From: Maribacter polysaccharolyticus
Lineage (GTDB): Bacteria > Bacteroidota > Bacteroidia > Flavobacteriales > Flavobacteriaceae
Direction of reading: 5' to 3'
Length of the DNA: 64,000 nucleotides
NCBI RefSeq assembly: GCF_028882255.1
Contig: NZ_JARBUY010000003.1
Location: forward strand, 271,018-335,017
Both the position numbers and the translations under genes were made by a program. Shown in pieces: positions 43,971 through 53,800 of the stretch. The stretch's first letter is position 1. Each line of letters starts with the position of its first letter. The notes below the pieces were generated by a model, which saw only the letters and a program-made list of their open reading frames with translations, was not told where the DNA came from and made no database searches.

Positions 43971-45732
43971 TCAGGATTTTGTTAATATGTTGTTTGATCG
44001 ATGCGCCATCTATCCCTACGAGTTTATGAAGCTGCTCCACGGAACCGTGACCAATGAATTGGTCGTCTATTCCCAAGGTGTCGATGTGGGTCCTATAGCC
44101 GTTTTCATTGGCAAAACTAACAATGGAGCTACCGAATCCCCCTATTTTACAACCATCCTCAATGGTAACCAAATGGGTATATCGCGCAAAGATATAATGT
44201 AACTGCTTTGTGTCCAAGGGCTTGATAAAACGCATATTATAATGACCGATTCGTTCGGGATCCGGTAATTCGGATAGGACCTCCTTTACCAAATTCCCAA
44301 TTGGGCCGATCGAAAGCACCGCAATTATCGTGCCTTTTTTAACTTCTTCAGCGGACCCAATGGCAATTTTTTCAAAAGGGGAGCGCCACTCTTTCATAAT
44401 ACCACGGCCCCTGGGATATCGTATCGCTATGGGTTGCCCTAGGCCCAATTGTGCCGTATACATGATATTCCTCAATTCGCGCTCATTCATGGGGGCAAAA
44501 ATAATTAAATTGGGTATGCAGCTCAAATAGGCCATATCAAAAACCCCATGGTGGGTGGCACCGTCCTGACCAACGATTCCGGCCCTGTCCAAGCAAAAGA
44601 TTACCGGTAGGTTTTGTAAGGCAACATCGTGTATGATTTGATCATAGGCCCTTTGTAAGAACGTGGAATAAATATTGCAAAACGGTATAAGCCCTTGGCT
44701 GGCCATTCCTGCGGCCAAGGTCACCGCATGCTGTTCCGCAATACCTACATCGAATGCCCTTTCGGGAATTTCGTCCATTAGGAACTTCAGTGAACTTCCT
44801 GTAGGCATGGCTGGGGTTATACCTACGATATCCTTATTTTCCTTGGCAAGTTCCACTAGGGTAAGGCCAAAAACATCCTGGTATTTAAGTGGAAAATCGG
44901 ACTCCGATCTTTTTTGGAGTTCCCCGGTATGTTTGTCGAATTTTCCGGGGGCATGGTAGGTGACCTGATTTTCTTCCGCTTTTTTCAGACCCTTCCCCTT
45001 TGTGGTGATCACATGGAGTAGTTTCGGGCCTTGTACATTTTTTAGGCGTTCAAGTTCTGTCAATAAAAGGTTGAGGTCATGTCCATCAATAGGTCCGGAA
45101 TAATCAAAATTGAGACATTCGAAAATATTCTCATCCTTGGCGGTTCCTTTTTTGACATTGGTCAAATATTTTTTCAAGGCCCCTACACTGGGGTCAATAC
45201 CGATGGTGTTATCATTGAGTACGACTAAAATATTGGCCTGGGTAACCCCGGCATGGTTCAAACCTTCGAAAGCCATTCCACTGGCGATCGAGGCATCACC
45301 GACCACGGCGATATGGTTTCGCTTTATGTCCCCTTGCAACCGGGCTGCGATGGCCATTCCTAAAGTTGCGGATATAGCCGTTGAACTATGTCCCGTGCCA
45401 AAATCGTCGAATTGGCTTTCGAGCCTGTTGGGAAAACCACTGATTCCCCCCAATTGTCGATTGGTATGGAATATATCTTTACGACCGGTCAGGATTTTGT
45501 GTCCGTAGGCTTGGTGTCCAACATCCCATACCAATTTATCTTTAGGGGTGTTGAAGATATAATGCAGGGCGATAGTTAGTTCGACCACTCCCAAACTGGC
45601 CCCCAAATGTCCTTCTTTGACCGAAACGATATCGATGATAAAATCCCTTAACTCCTGTGCGAGTCGGGGCAGATCGTCTTTTTGCAACAAGCGAAGATCT
45701 TCGGGGAATTGTATTTTGTCCAATAGTACCAT
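43960..45732 (-). CDS. dxs: 1-deoxy-D-xylulose-5-phosphate synthase
   Basis: 590 aa from ATG 45732. Transketolase-type enzyme: GHLGASLGVVELTIALHY at the N terminus, GDASIASGMAFEGLNHAG and NDN (thiamine diphosphate and Mg2+ site), YSTFLQRAYDQIIHDVALQNLPV in the pyrimidine domain, and a C-terminal transketolase domain. First step of the MEP isoprenoid pathway, feeding the prenyl synthase and lycopene cyclase encoded 13 kb away. A TTG at 45744 would lie inside the -7 box, so ATG is preferred. The DUF3078 gene overlaps its end. Confidence 0.95.
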   Translation of the reverse strand: MVLLDKIQFPEDLRLLQKDDLPRLAQELRDFIIDIVSVKEGHLGASLGVVELTIALHYIFNTPKDKLVWDVGHQAYGHKILTGRKDIFHTNRQLGGISGFPNRLESQFDDFGTGHSSTAISATLGMAIAARLQGDIKRNHIAVVGDASIASGMAFEGLNHAGVTQANILVVLNDNTIGIDPSVGALKKYLTNVKKGTAKDENIFECLNFDYSGPIDGHDLNLLLTELERLKNVQGPKLLHVITTKGKGLKKAEENQVTYHAPGKFDKHTGELQKRSESDFPLKYQDVFGLTLVELAKENKDIVGITPAMPTGSSLKFLMDEIPERAFDVGIAEQHAVTLAAGMASQGLIPFCNIYSTFLQRAYDQIIHDVALQNLPVIFCLDRAGIVGQDGATHHGVFDMAYLSCIPNLIIFAPMNERELRNIMYTAQLGLGQPIAIRYPRGRGIMKEWRSPFEKIAIGSAEEVKKGTIIAVLSIGPIGNLVKEVLSELPDPERIGHYNMRFIKPLDTKQLHYIFARYTHLVTIEDGCKIGGFGSSIVSFANENGYRTHIDTLGIDDQFIGHGSVEQLHKLVGIDGASIKQHINKILNEQ

Positions 45733-45741
45733 GATAGATGG

Positions 45742-45770
45742 CAAATGTAAGGGAAAATCGTATGTAACAA
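45742..45770 (-). promoter_or_regulatory. Candidate dxs promoter
   Basis: On the - strand TTG at 45770-45768, 18 nt, then TACATTTG (45749-45742), a perfect TAnnTTTG -7 box. The dxs ATG is at 45732, so the leader is very short. Divergent from tadA. Confidence 0.55.
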
Positions 45771-45794
45771 TTATATTCTATAGGGCCAAAAGTG

Positions 45795-45802
45795 TATTTT
45801 TG
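45795..45802 (+). promoter_or_regulatory. Candidate -7 box of tadA (near-leaderless)
   Basis: TATTTTTG at 45795-45802 perfectly fits TAnnTTTG, only 5 nt before the tadA ATG at 45808. If used, the mRNA would be leaderless or nearly so. Confidence 0.4.
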
Positions 45803-45807
45803 GCATT

Positions 45808-46257
45808 ATGGATATACCTTTTGACGATACTTATTACATGAAAAAGGCTTTGCAAGAAGCGGAACTGGCGTTTGATAAGGGGGAAGTCCCCATTGGCGCC
45901 GTGATTGTTGTCAATGATCGGATAATTGCCAGGGCCCACAATTTGACGGAACAACTCAATGATGTCACGGCCCATGCGGAAATGCAGGCCATTACGGCTG
46001 CTGCGAATTTCCTAGGGGGAAAATACCTTCAAAATTGCACCATGTATGTAACCTTGGAGCCTTGTCAAATGTGTGCGGGGGCCTTGTATTGGAGCCAAAT
46101 ATCGAAAATCGTTTATGCGGCTACGGATGCGCAAAGGGGTTATAAGGCCTTAGGAACGAAGTTGCACCCAAAAACGACTGTTTTGGGGGGTGTTTTGGAA
46201 AAAGAGGCCTCTTATTTATTGAAACGGTTTTTTATAGAGCGAAGGAACTTGAATTGA
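45808..46257 (+). CDS. tadA: tRNA-specific adenosine deaminase
   Basis: 149 aa. Zinc and catalytic motifs HAEMQAI and EPCQMCAGAL, with the tRNA-recognition feature of TadA rather than the dCMP or guanine deaminases (GEVPIGAVIVVNDRIIARAHNL). It converts A34 to inosine in tRNA-Arg. Divergent from dxs; terminator follows within 20 nt. Confidence 0.94.
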   Translation: MDIPFDDTYYMKKALQEAELAFDKGEVPIGAVIVVNDRIIARAHNLTEQLNDVTAHAEMQAITAAANFLGGKYLQNCTMYVTLEPCQMCAGALYWSQISKIVYAATDAQRGYKALGTKLHPKTTVLGGVLEKEASYLLKRFFIERRNLN

Positions 46258-46272
46258 TCGGTAGGTGAAAAC

Positions 46273-46302
46273 AAAAAACCCTGACGTTGGGCCAGGGTTT
46301 TT
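46273..46302. terminator. Bidirectional terminator between tadA and the cold-shock gene
   Basis: Perfect 10-bp stem AAAAACCCTG / CAGGGTTTTT with a 9-nt loop. A/T tracts on both sides let it serve tadA (+) and the convergent cold-shock gene (-). Confidence 0.85.
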
Positions 46303-46326
46303 CAATACCATCAATAATAGAATATT

Positions 46327-46521
46327 TTAACCGATTACCTGCACTTGGCCTGCAACCATTCCTTTTCTTCCTTCTTCTTCTACGTATTCTACTTTGTCAC
46401 CTTCGTTTAATTCAACACCGTTCAACGCTGTAGCATGTACAAAGATGTCGCTTCCGGTCTCGTCGTTCGTAATGAATCCGTATCCTTTGGACTCATTGAA
46501 AAATTTAACTGTGCCTGTCAT
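46327..46521 (-). CDS. Cold-shock protein (CspA family)
   Basis: 64 aa, one cold-shock domain. RNP1 KGYGFI and RNP2 DIFVHATA are present, with the aromatic RNA-binding residues intact. It binds single-stranded RNA or DNA as a chaperone. The upstream leader (46522-46600) is very AT-rich, as common for cold-shock mRNAs. Transcribed alone; shares a terminator with tadA. Confidence 0.95.
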   Translation of the reverse strand: MTGTVKFFNESKGYGFITNDETGSDIFVHATALNGVELNEGDKVEYVEEEGRKGMVAGQVQVIG

Positions 46522-46610
46522 TCCAATTGATATTAAATAAAATAATTAATATACTAATTTATAATTTTTATGGCAGACCTTCGCAAATTGGACGCGAAAA
46601 CTTGTATTGA

Positions 46611-46862
46611 TCATTGATTTTCAGGCTTTTCGGCCTTTTCTTCTTTCATTTTTTTAATATTTTCCTCGGTAAGCATATAATCTTTCATTTTTTTCCCTTT
46701 ACTAGCTTTGAAGAGAAACAAAGGCATCGCCAATAAAAAAATACCCGCCGTACCAAGACCGATACATTTATGGCCGAGGCTTTCCTGATCCTCGAGGATA
46801 TTGAATCCGTAGATGATCGATCCAAAGGAGGCTATGACGATGAAGAGGATGAGATATTTCAT
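46611..46862 (-). CDS. Small two-helix membrane protein
   Basis: 83 aa with helices at about 2-22 and 32-52 and a charged Lys/Glu tail (ENIKKMKEEKAEKPENQ). Its start overlaps the stop of the ClC gene by 4 bp, so it is probably translated in tandem with it. No family recognised. Confidence 0.65.
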   Translation of the reverse strand: MKYLILFIVIASFGSIIYGFNILEDQESLGHKCIGLGTAGIFLLAMPLFLFKASKGKKMKDYMLTEENIKKMKEEKAEKPENQ

Positions 46863-48652
46863 TTCGTAAAAGTAATCAACTTTCTGCGGTATGCGGTCAG
46901 GAGCTTTGATTTGGTGATAAAACCGACATATTTACCGTTTCTAAGAACGGGGAGGTTCCATGCACCACTGTCTTGGAACTTATCCATGATATCGGTCATT
47001 TTATCCTCTTCCAATTTAATGATGGCCGGGGCCTTGTGCATTACTTCTTTGGCATATACCTTGTCGTAAAGGGATTGTTTGAACATGATGGAACGGATAT
47101 CGTCTAAAAGTATAATGCCCAAAAATGTCCCGTCTTTTTTATGCAATACGGGAAAGATATTTCGGCTCGATTTTACCACGGCCTTGTGTACGATATCCCC
47201 AAGGGTCATTTCGGGATGTATGGTCACAAAGTTATTTTCGATCACCCGATCGATCTCCATAAGCGTAAGGACCGCGTGATCCTTATCGTGGGTGATCAAT
47301 TCCCCTTTTCGTCCCAATTGCATGTTGTAGACCGAATGGGGGTGGACATATTTGGCCAAGGAGTATGAAATGGCGGAAGTGATCATCAAGGGAATAAATA
47401 GTTCATAACCGCCCGTGACTTCAGCGATAAGGAATATGGCTGTAAGTGGTGCATGCAGTACCCCGGCCATTAGACCGGCCATACCTACCAGGGTAAAGTT
47501 ACTTTCGGAAACCTTTAAGTTGAAAAAGCCGATATTGTTTATGATCTTGGCCACGCAATTCCCCATAAGACTGCCCATAAAAAGGGTAGGAGCGAAAATA
47601 CCTCCGACCCCGCCGGCACCAAAGGTGATGGAGGTTGCAAAGATCTTAAAGACGACGAGTCCGCCCAATAATAAGATCAACGTCCAGACATTGTCCAAAT
47701 TAAGATTAAAGACATTGTTATCCAGAAAATTCCCTGGATGGCCCTTGACCAAATTGTTGATGACATCAAATCCCTCACCGTACAACGGGGGTATGAAATA
47801 CACGATGATCCCGATGCTTACGCCCCCGACGAACAGTCGTTTGATCGGAGTGCCCAATTTGTCGAAAAAGGCCTGCACCCTCGTATATACCTCGGTAAAA
47901 TACATCGAAGTAATACCGGCAACCAGCCCTAAAATGATATAAAAGGAAACATCCGATATCTTAAAACCATCCTCTATCTTAAAAGGCAAGAGGACGTCGT
48001 CCCCCAAAAAGAAATACGAGGTGATTATTGCGGATATCGATGCCAACAATAAGGGAATCATGGAGGCGATGGTCAAATCCAAGCTAAAGACCTCTATGGC
48101 AAAGATGATCGCGGCTATGGGAGCTTTGAAAATGGAGGACAGTGCACCCGCAGCGGCACAACCGATCAATAGGTTCCTTGAAGATTGGCTAATATGTAAC
48201 AGTCGGGAAATATTGGAACTAATGGCGGCCCCTGTGGCTACGGAAGGTCCTTCGAGTCCGACCGATCCCCCAAACCCTACCGTGAGCGGAGCGGTCAATA
48301 TAGATCCGAACATTTGATAGCTTTTCATAATGCCCTTACGCTTCGATATGGCATATAGGGTAGAGGGGATTCCGTGGCTCACTTTATTCCTGATCACATA
48401 TTTTATGACGAGGTACACCAAAATCAGGCCGATGAGGGGAAAAACAAAGTAGAAGGCTTGGTGGTATTCCCGTACCAAGTTGCCCTCCAACAAATGTTGA
48501 TAGAAATGGGTGAGGTTTTTTAGGATCACGGCCCCGATACCCGAGGTGAACCCGACGAGGATACTCAAGAAATATATAAACTGGCGGTCGTTGATATGTT
48601 TAGCCCGCCAAATAAGAAATTTAGTGAGCCAAGATTTTTTTAGTGCAGCCAT
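46859..48652 (-). CDS. ClC-family chloride channel/transporter with CBS domains
   Basis: 597 aa. ClC motifs: SHGIPS (selectivity loop), GSVGLEGPSVATGAA (gating Glu kept) and GGVGGIFAPTLFMG. About ten or more membrane helices occupy residues 20-430, then two CBS domains (about 460-590), which usually bind nucleotides. The retained Glu suggests a H+/Cl- exchanger, but the second exchange Glu cannot be placed with confidence. It follows aspS by 31 nt and overlaps the small membrane gene. Confidence 0.9.
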   Translation of the reverse strand: MAALKKSWLTKFLIWRAKHINDRQFIYFLSILVGFTSGIGAVILKNLTHFYQHLLEGNLVREYHQAFYFVFPLIGLILVYLVIKYVIRNKVSHGIPSTLYAISKRKGIMKSYQMFGSILTAPLTVGFGGSVGLEGPSVATGAAISSNISRLLHISQSSRNLLIGCAAAGALSSIFKAPIAAIIFAIEVFSLDLTIASMIPLLLASISAIITSYFFLGDDVLLPFKIEDGFKISDVSFYIILGLVAGITSMYFTEVYTRVQAFFDKLGTPIKRLFVGGVSIGIIVYFIPPLYGEGFDVINNLVKGHPGNFLDNNVFNLNLDNVWTLILLLGGLVVFKIFATSITFGAGGVGGIFAPTLFMGSLMGNCVAKIINNIGFFNLKVSESNFTLVGMAGLMAGVLHAPLTAIFLIAEVTGGYELFIPLMITSAISYSLAKYVHPHSVYNMQLGRKGELITHDKDHAVLTLMEIDRVIENNFVTIHPEMTLGDIVHKAVVKSSRNIFPVLHKKDGTFLGIILLDDIRSIMFKQSLYDKVYAKEVMHKAPAIIKLEEDKMTDIMDKFQDSGAWNLPVLRNGKYVGFITKSKLLTAYRRKLITFTK

Positions 48653-48683
48653 TTTCCTATAGATCTTATGTGATCAATACCAA

Positions 48684-50438
48684 TTATTCACCCAAATTCA
48701 ATTTAAGATGTAGTTCATCCAATTGTTCCTTATCGATTGGGGAAGGGGCATCGATCATAACGTCCCTACCGCTGTTGTTTTTAGGAAAAGCGATAAAATC
48801 ACGAATGGTCTCCTGTCCGCCTAGGATAGCGACCAAGCGATCCAGCCCAAATGCGATCCCGCCATGTGGTGGAGCACCGTATTGGAAGGCATCCATCAAG
48901 AACCCGAATTGGGCCTTGGCCTCCTCCGGGGTAAAACCCAAGTGTTTGAACATGGTGCTTTGAATGTCTTTATCGTGTATTCTTATCGAACCGCCACCAA
49001 TTTCATTACCATTTAAAACCAGGTCATAAGCATTGGCTTTTACGCTTCCTGGATCGGTTTCCAATAATTCCATCTGCCCGGGTTTCGGGGAGGTAAAAGG
49101 ATGGTGCATGGCATGGTATCGTCCGGTTTCCACATCAAGTTCCAACAGCGGGAAATCAATGACCCATAATGGGGCAAACTCATCATTCTTTCGAAGTCCA
49201 AGACGTTCTGCAAGTTCCATTCGCAAGGCGCTTAATTGGGTTCTTGTTGGGTTTGCATCCCCGGAAAGAACACAGATCAGGTCTCCGGCCTTTGCTCCGG
49301 TCGCCTTTGCCCATTGGGCCAAGTCTTCCTGATCATAAAATTTATCTACCGATGATTTGAACGAACCGTCTTCATTGCATTTTACATAAACCATGCCTTT
49401 GGCCCCTACCTGCGGTCGACGTATCCAATTTACCAAAGCGTCGATTTCCTTTCGGGTATAGGAAGCCCCTCCGGGAACCGCTATACCCACTACCAATTCC
49501 GCAGCATTGAAAACGTTGAAATCTTTATGTTGTGCCACGGCATTCAACTCCCCGAATTCCATCCCAAAACGGATGTCGGGTTTATCATTGCCATACTTGG
49601 CCATGGCCTCGTCGAAGGTCATTCTTGGAAATTTCGAGGTTTCAACCCCTTTGATCTCTTTTAATAAATGTCGTGTCAACCCTTCAAAGGCATCGAGGAT
49701 GTCTTCCTGTTCCACAAAGGCCATTTCGCAATCTATTTGGGTGAATTCGGGTTGCCTATCGGCCCTTAGGTCTTCATCCCTAAAGCATTTTACGATCTGG
49801 AAATATTTGTCCAAACCGCCGACCATCAATAATTGCTTAAAGGTTTGGGGCGATTGTGGGAGGGCATAGAACTGCCCTTGGTTCATTCGACTTGGCACCA
49901 CGAAATCACGGGCGCCCTCAGGGGTCGATTTTATAAGATAGGGGGTTTCAACTTCGATAAAACCTTCTTTGGACAGGTAATTTCGCACCTCCATGGAGAC
50001 CTTACTCCTAAAAATAAGGTTTTCCTTTACAGGGTTCCTGCGGATATCCAAATAGCGGTATTTCATTCTCAGGTCCTCGCCGCCATCGGTTTGGTCCTCT
50101 ATGGTGAAAGGTGGGGTTTTGGAACTATTGAGTATCGTAAGTTCCTTGACCAAGACTTCAATATCCCCAGTAGGGATATTGGCGTTCTTTGAAGCCCTTT
50201 CGATCACGGTTCCCTTAATTTGGATCACGAACTCACGCCCTAGGCTCCTACCCAATTCCAAAAGTTCTTGGGAAGTTCTTTCCTCATCGAATATCAACTG
50301 GGTTATACCATAACGGTCACGTAGATCCACCCAGACAACAAAACCTTTGTCCCTGGTTTTTTGAACCCATCCGGCCAATGTTACTTCTTTATCGATATGT
50401 GATTCCCTTAATTCCCCGCAGTTGTGGCTTCTGTACAT
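48684..50438 (-). CDS. aspS: Aspartyl-tRNA synthetase
   Basis: 584 aa, bacterial type. N-terminal OB-fold (about 1-105, [19 protein letters not shown]), class II core with [19 protein letters not shown] (motif 2 region) and [18 protein letters not shown], a GAD insertion domain (about 290-400) and motif 3 [10 protein letters not shown] near the C terminus. Bacterial-type enzymes charge tRNA-Asp; whether this one also charges tRNA-Asn cannot be told here. ClC gene follows 31 nt downstream on the same strand. Confidence 0.97.
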   Translation of the reverse strand: MYRSHNCGELRESHIDKEVTLAGWVQKTRDKGFVVWVDLRDRYGITQLIFDEERTSQELLELGRSLGREFVIQIKGTVIERASKNANIPTGDIEVLVKELTILNSSKTPPFTIEDQTDGGEDLRMKYRYLDIRRNPVKENLIFRSKVSMEVRNYLSKEGFIEVETPYLIKSTPEGARDFVVPSRMNQGQFYALPQSPQTFKQLLMVGGLDKYFQIVKCFRDEDLRADRQPEFTQIDCEMAFVEQEDILDAFEGLTRHLLKEIKGVETSKFPRMTFDEAMAKYGNDKPDIRFGMEFGELNAVAQHKDFNVFNAAELVVGIAVPGGASYTRKEIDALVNWIRRPQVGAKGMVYVKCNEDGSFKSSVDKFYDQEDLAQWAKATGAKAGDLICVLSGDANPTRTQLSALRMELAERLGLRKNDEFAPLWVIDFPLLELDVETGRYHAMHHPFTSPKPGQMELLETDPGSVKANAYDLVLNGNEIGGGSIRIHDKDIQSTMFKHLGFTPEEAKAQFGFLMDAFQYGAPPHGGIAFGLDRLVAILGGQETIRDFIAFPKNNSGRDVMIDAPSPIDKEQLDELHLKLNLGE

Positions 50439-50890
50439 GTATTGGCTAATTTAAAAAGGCAAATTTACTAAGTCTAACCGATTCTTGGCCATTTTAGTTC
50501 TTCGATTTTCCAAAATTGTTTTGTAACCTATTCGCAAGATACCCAATGGGTAGCATGGATTGCAGGGAAAGAAATCCATTTTGTGCAAAAACGCCTTAGG
50601 CCTTTGTGTTTTGGTGTCTTTCGGCGATTCGACCTTTGTTCGGTAGATGGTATCCCGTATGCCGTCACCTTATTACCAATATCCGGATAAGTTGTCCGAT
50701 GTCGATTTTACTGCCAATGGGCCAAAGGAAGGGGGTAAAAGCTACCTTTTTAGGGGTACCCATCCTTGGTTATTTTAGATCCCTTTTATCGTTGGTTAGC
50801 GTATTCATTGGAAAGGGTTTTGTACGGCGGATAAAAAAAGCGGTCTTTTTCCTTGGAAAAAGACCGCTTGGTTTTTAATGGTCGTCGTTC
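50439..50890. other. 452-bp region between aspS and acrB with a terminator
   Basis: A + strand 90-codon frame (50606-50878) has atypical composition and ends in the terminator, so it is not called. The aspS promoter should lie near 50440-50500. No RNA gene or repeat seen apart from the terminator. Confidence 0.45.
50832..50876. terminator. Terminator after the efflux operon
   Basis: Perfect 15-bp stem AAGCGGTCTTTTTCC / GGAAAAAGACCGCTT with a TT loop, flanked by A7 and T5 tracts, just after the acrB stop (50891) on the - strand. It can also act on +. Confidence 0.9.
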
Positions 50891-53800
50891 TTAGGCCGAT
50901 ACTTCCTTGGAACGGTTACGCCAGTCCCTTGCCCTTATCTTCATTCGATATTCGATACTGAATAAAACGGGAACTATGATCAAGGTAAGGAAGGTCGCGA
51001 CGATAAGACCATAGATTACGGTCAATGCCAATGGTCCCCAAAATACCACGTTGTCCCCTCCGATATAAATCTTGGGATCGAATTCGGTAAAGAGGGAAAA
51101 GAAATCGATATTAAGACCAATGGCCAAGGGTATCAATCCAAGGACCGTGGTTATTGCAGTCAATAATACAGGACGTAATCTTGCTTTCCCGCCTTTGACG
51201 ATCGTCTCGGTAACGTCTTCTTTCGACAACAGTTCGGTGTCACTTAACCCTAATTTCAATTTTTTACGATCGATAAGGATTTGGGTATAGTCCAATAAGA
51301 CCACACCGTTATTCACCACGATCCCTGCCAGTGAAATGATTCCCATCATGGTCATCATGATCACGAAAGGTCTACCGGTTATCATCAAACCTCCAAAGAC
51401 CCCAATGAAACTCAGAAAGATGGCGATCATAATTATTATAGGTTTTGATACCCCACTGAATTGGAAAATCAATATTAAAAGGATCAATCCCAAGCCGGAG
51501 AAAAATGCCCCGACCAAAAACTGCATTTGTTTGTTTTGTTCTTCGATTTGACCCGTATAATCTATTTTGATGTCCTTAGGAAGGTCTTTGAAATCTTCCA
51601 TCTCTTTTTGTATTTCCGCCACGATGGCCCCAGCATCGGTAAAGCCAGGTTTCAATTGTGAATAAACTGTGACAACACGCTCATTGTTTTTGTGTTTGAT
51701 CGCACTGAATGAAGAAGTGTTGCGCTCCGAAGCTACGGCAGATACCGGGATTTCCATTATTTGCCCATTGGCAGGGTCCCTAAAGGTGATGTTTTGGTTA
51801 AAGAGGGCGCTCTTGTTATAGCGTAGATCTTCATTGAAACGCACGTTTATATCGTAGTCCTCCCCCTCTTTTTTGAAGACCCCGGCTTTTTCCCCGAATA
51901 AGGAACGTCTCAATTGTTGGCCTACCTGACCCACCGATACCCCGAGTTCACCGGCTTTTTCACGGTCGACAAGCACTTCCATGGCGGGTTTGCCTTTGTT
52001 TACGTCAATTTTCAACTCTTCAATACCTGCAATGTTCTTGCTGTTGATGAAATTCCTCATGTCTTCAGCGGTATTGATGAGTTGGTCATAATCCTTTCCT
52101 TCCAATTCAATGTTGATGGGATAGCCTGCTGGCGGACCATTGACATCTTTCTCTACCGAAATGGCAACCCCGGGATATATGCCGCTCAACGCATCTTGGA
52201 TTTGAAGCCGTAGCTCTTCGGTATCTAGACCATTCCTATATTTATACTCCCGCATGGATAATGTCAGCTTTCCACGATGGGGCATTTCTGCAGTTGAACC
52301 ACCGTCGGTGTAGGGGTTTCCTGCCCCTTCACCCACCTGGGAGACTGCGGATTCTACCAAGAAATTGAAATCCCCTTTTTTGTATTTGTCCCGATTGATG
52401 ACCTCAAAGACCCGTTTTTCAATATCCATGGTAAGCTTGTTGGTCTTTTCGATGGCCGTCCCTTGAGGATATTCGATATAGGCATAGATTTCATTGGGTT
52501 TGTTGTCGGGGAAGAACTCGATCTTTGTCCTACCGCTGGCAATGGACATACCGAAGAGCATGAAGGTAATGATCAGCAATAAAACGGTCAACCCAAAATA
52601 CCAGTATACATTATTTCCCCTAAGGGCCGTCTTTAACTGTTTTTCATAAAGGTCTTCCAAACGGGTCATGATTACCCTTTGAAAACTTAGGGCAGCCCCT
52701 TTAATCACATATTTGTACACCCAGAACAGTAAGGCCGTAAGGATCATTAAGGAGCCCAACCCCCTAACAGGGCCACCTACGATCAAGATGAACATACCGA
52801 ATACGCCCAAAATGATGCTTAACCGAACCAGTTGTTTCCGCGTCAATTCTTTTTCACCGATTTCCATAAAACGGGAAACCAACATAGAGTTCATGAAAAT
52901 GGCAACGAAGAGCGAAGATCCCAGTACCACCGAAAGTGTTATGGGGAAATAGATCATGAACTGTCCGAAAATGCCCGGCCAAAGTCCCAACGGCACGAAA
53001 GCCGCAACGGTTGTTGCCGTTGAGATGATGATCGGATATGCGATTTCACCGATCCCCTTTTTTGTGGCTTCTATGCGGGACATTCCTTCTTGGTCCATTA
53101 AACGGTATACGTTTTCCACCACTACGATCCCATTATCGACCAACATTCCCAGTCCCATGATCATTCCGAAAAGTATCATGGTGTTCAGGGTAAAACTCAT
53201 GCCATCGACGAAGACCCCCAAATAATTCAGGATCATGAATGACATGAACATAGACATGGGAATGGCGAACCCTACGAACAGTGCGTTTCGGAACCCTAAA
53301 AAGAACATTAAAACGGTAACCACCAATAAAATACCGAAGATGATATTGTTTACCAGGTCATCCACTTGGTTCAAAGTACGGGACGAGGAATCGTTCGCAA
53401 TGGATATTTGCAGATCGGCGGGATAATAATTCTCCAATTGCTCCTCGACAAGTTTTTTGATCTTGTCCGATGCCGAGATGGCATTTTCCCCAGCTCTTTT
53501 CGTTACGTTGAGCATCACCACATTTTGACCAAATTCCCTTGCATAAGTGGTTTTATCCTCTTCACTGAAGGTAACGGTCGCGATATCTTTCAGGTAGACG
53601 GCGCCATCTTCGGATTTGACGACGAAATCGTCCAATTCCTTTGGGTCTTCGATCTCACCGATAATACGGATGGTACGACGTTGCCCCCCAGATTTAAGGT
53701 TCCCTGCCGACATGGTCGTATTTCCGTTGCCAATGGCACTGATCACATCTTGAAAGCTGATTTTCGCAGCCATCATTTTATGGATATCCACGGCAACCTC

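Noticed and set aside
47415-47942. 175-aa + strand ORF inside the ClC gene
   Set aside because: Shadow of conserved membrane helices on the other strand.
50606-50878. 90-aa + strand ORF between aspS and acrB
   Set aside because: Runs into the bidirectional terminator, with low-quality composition.
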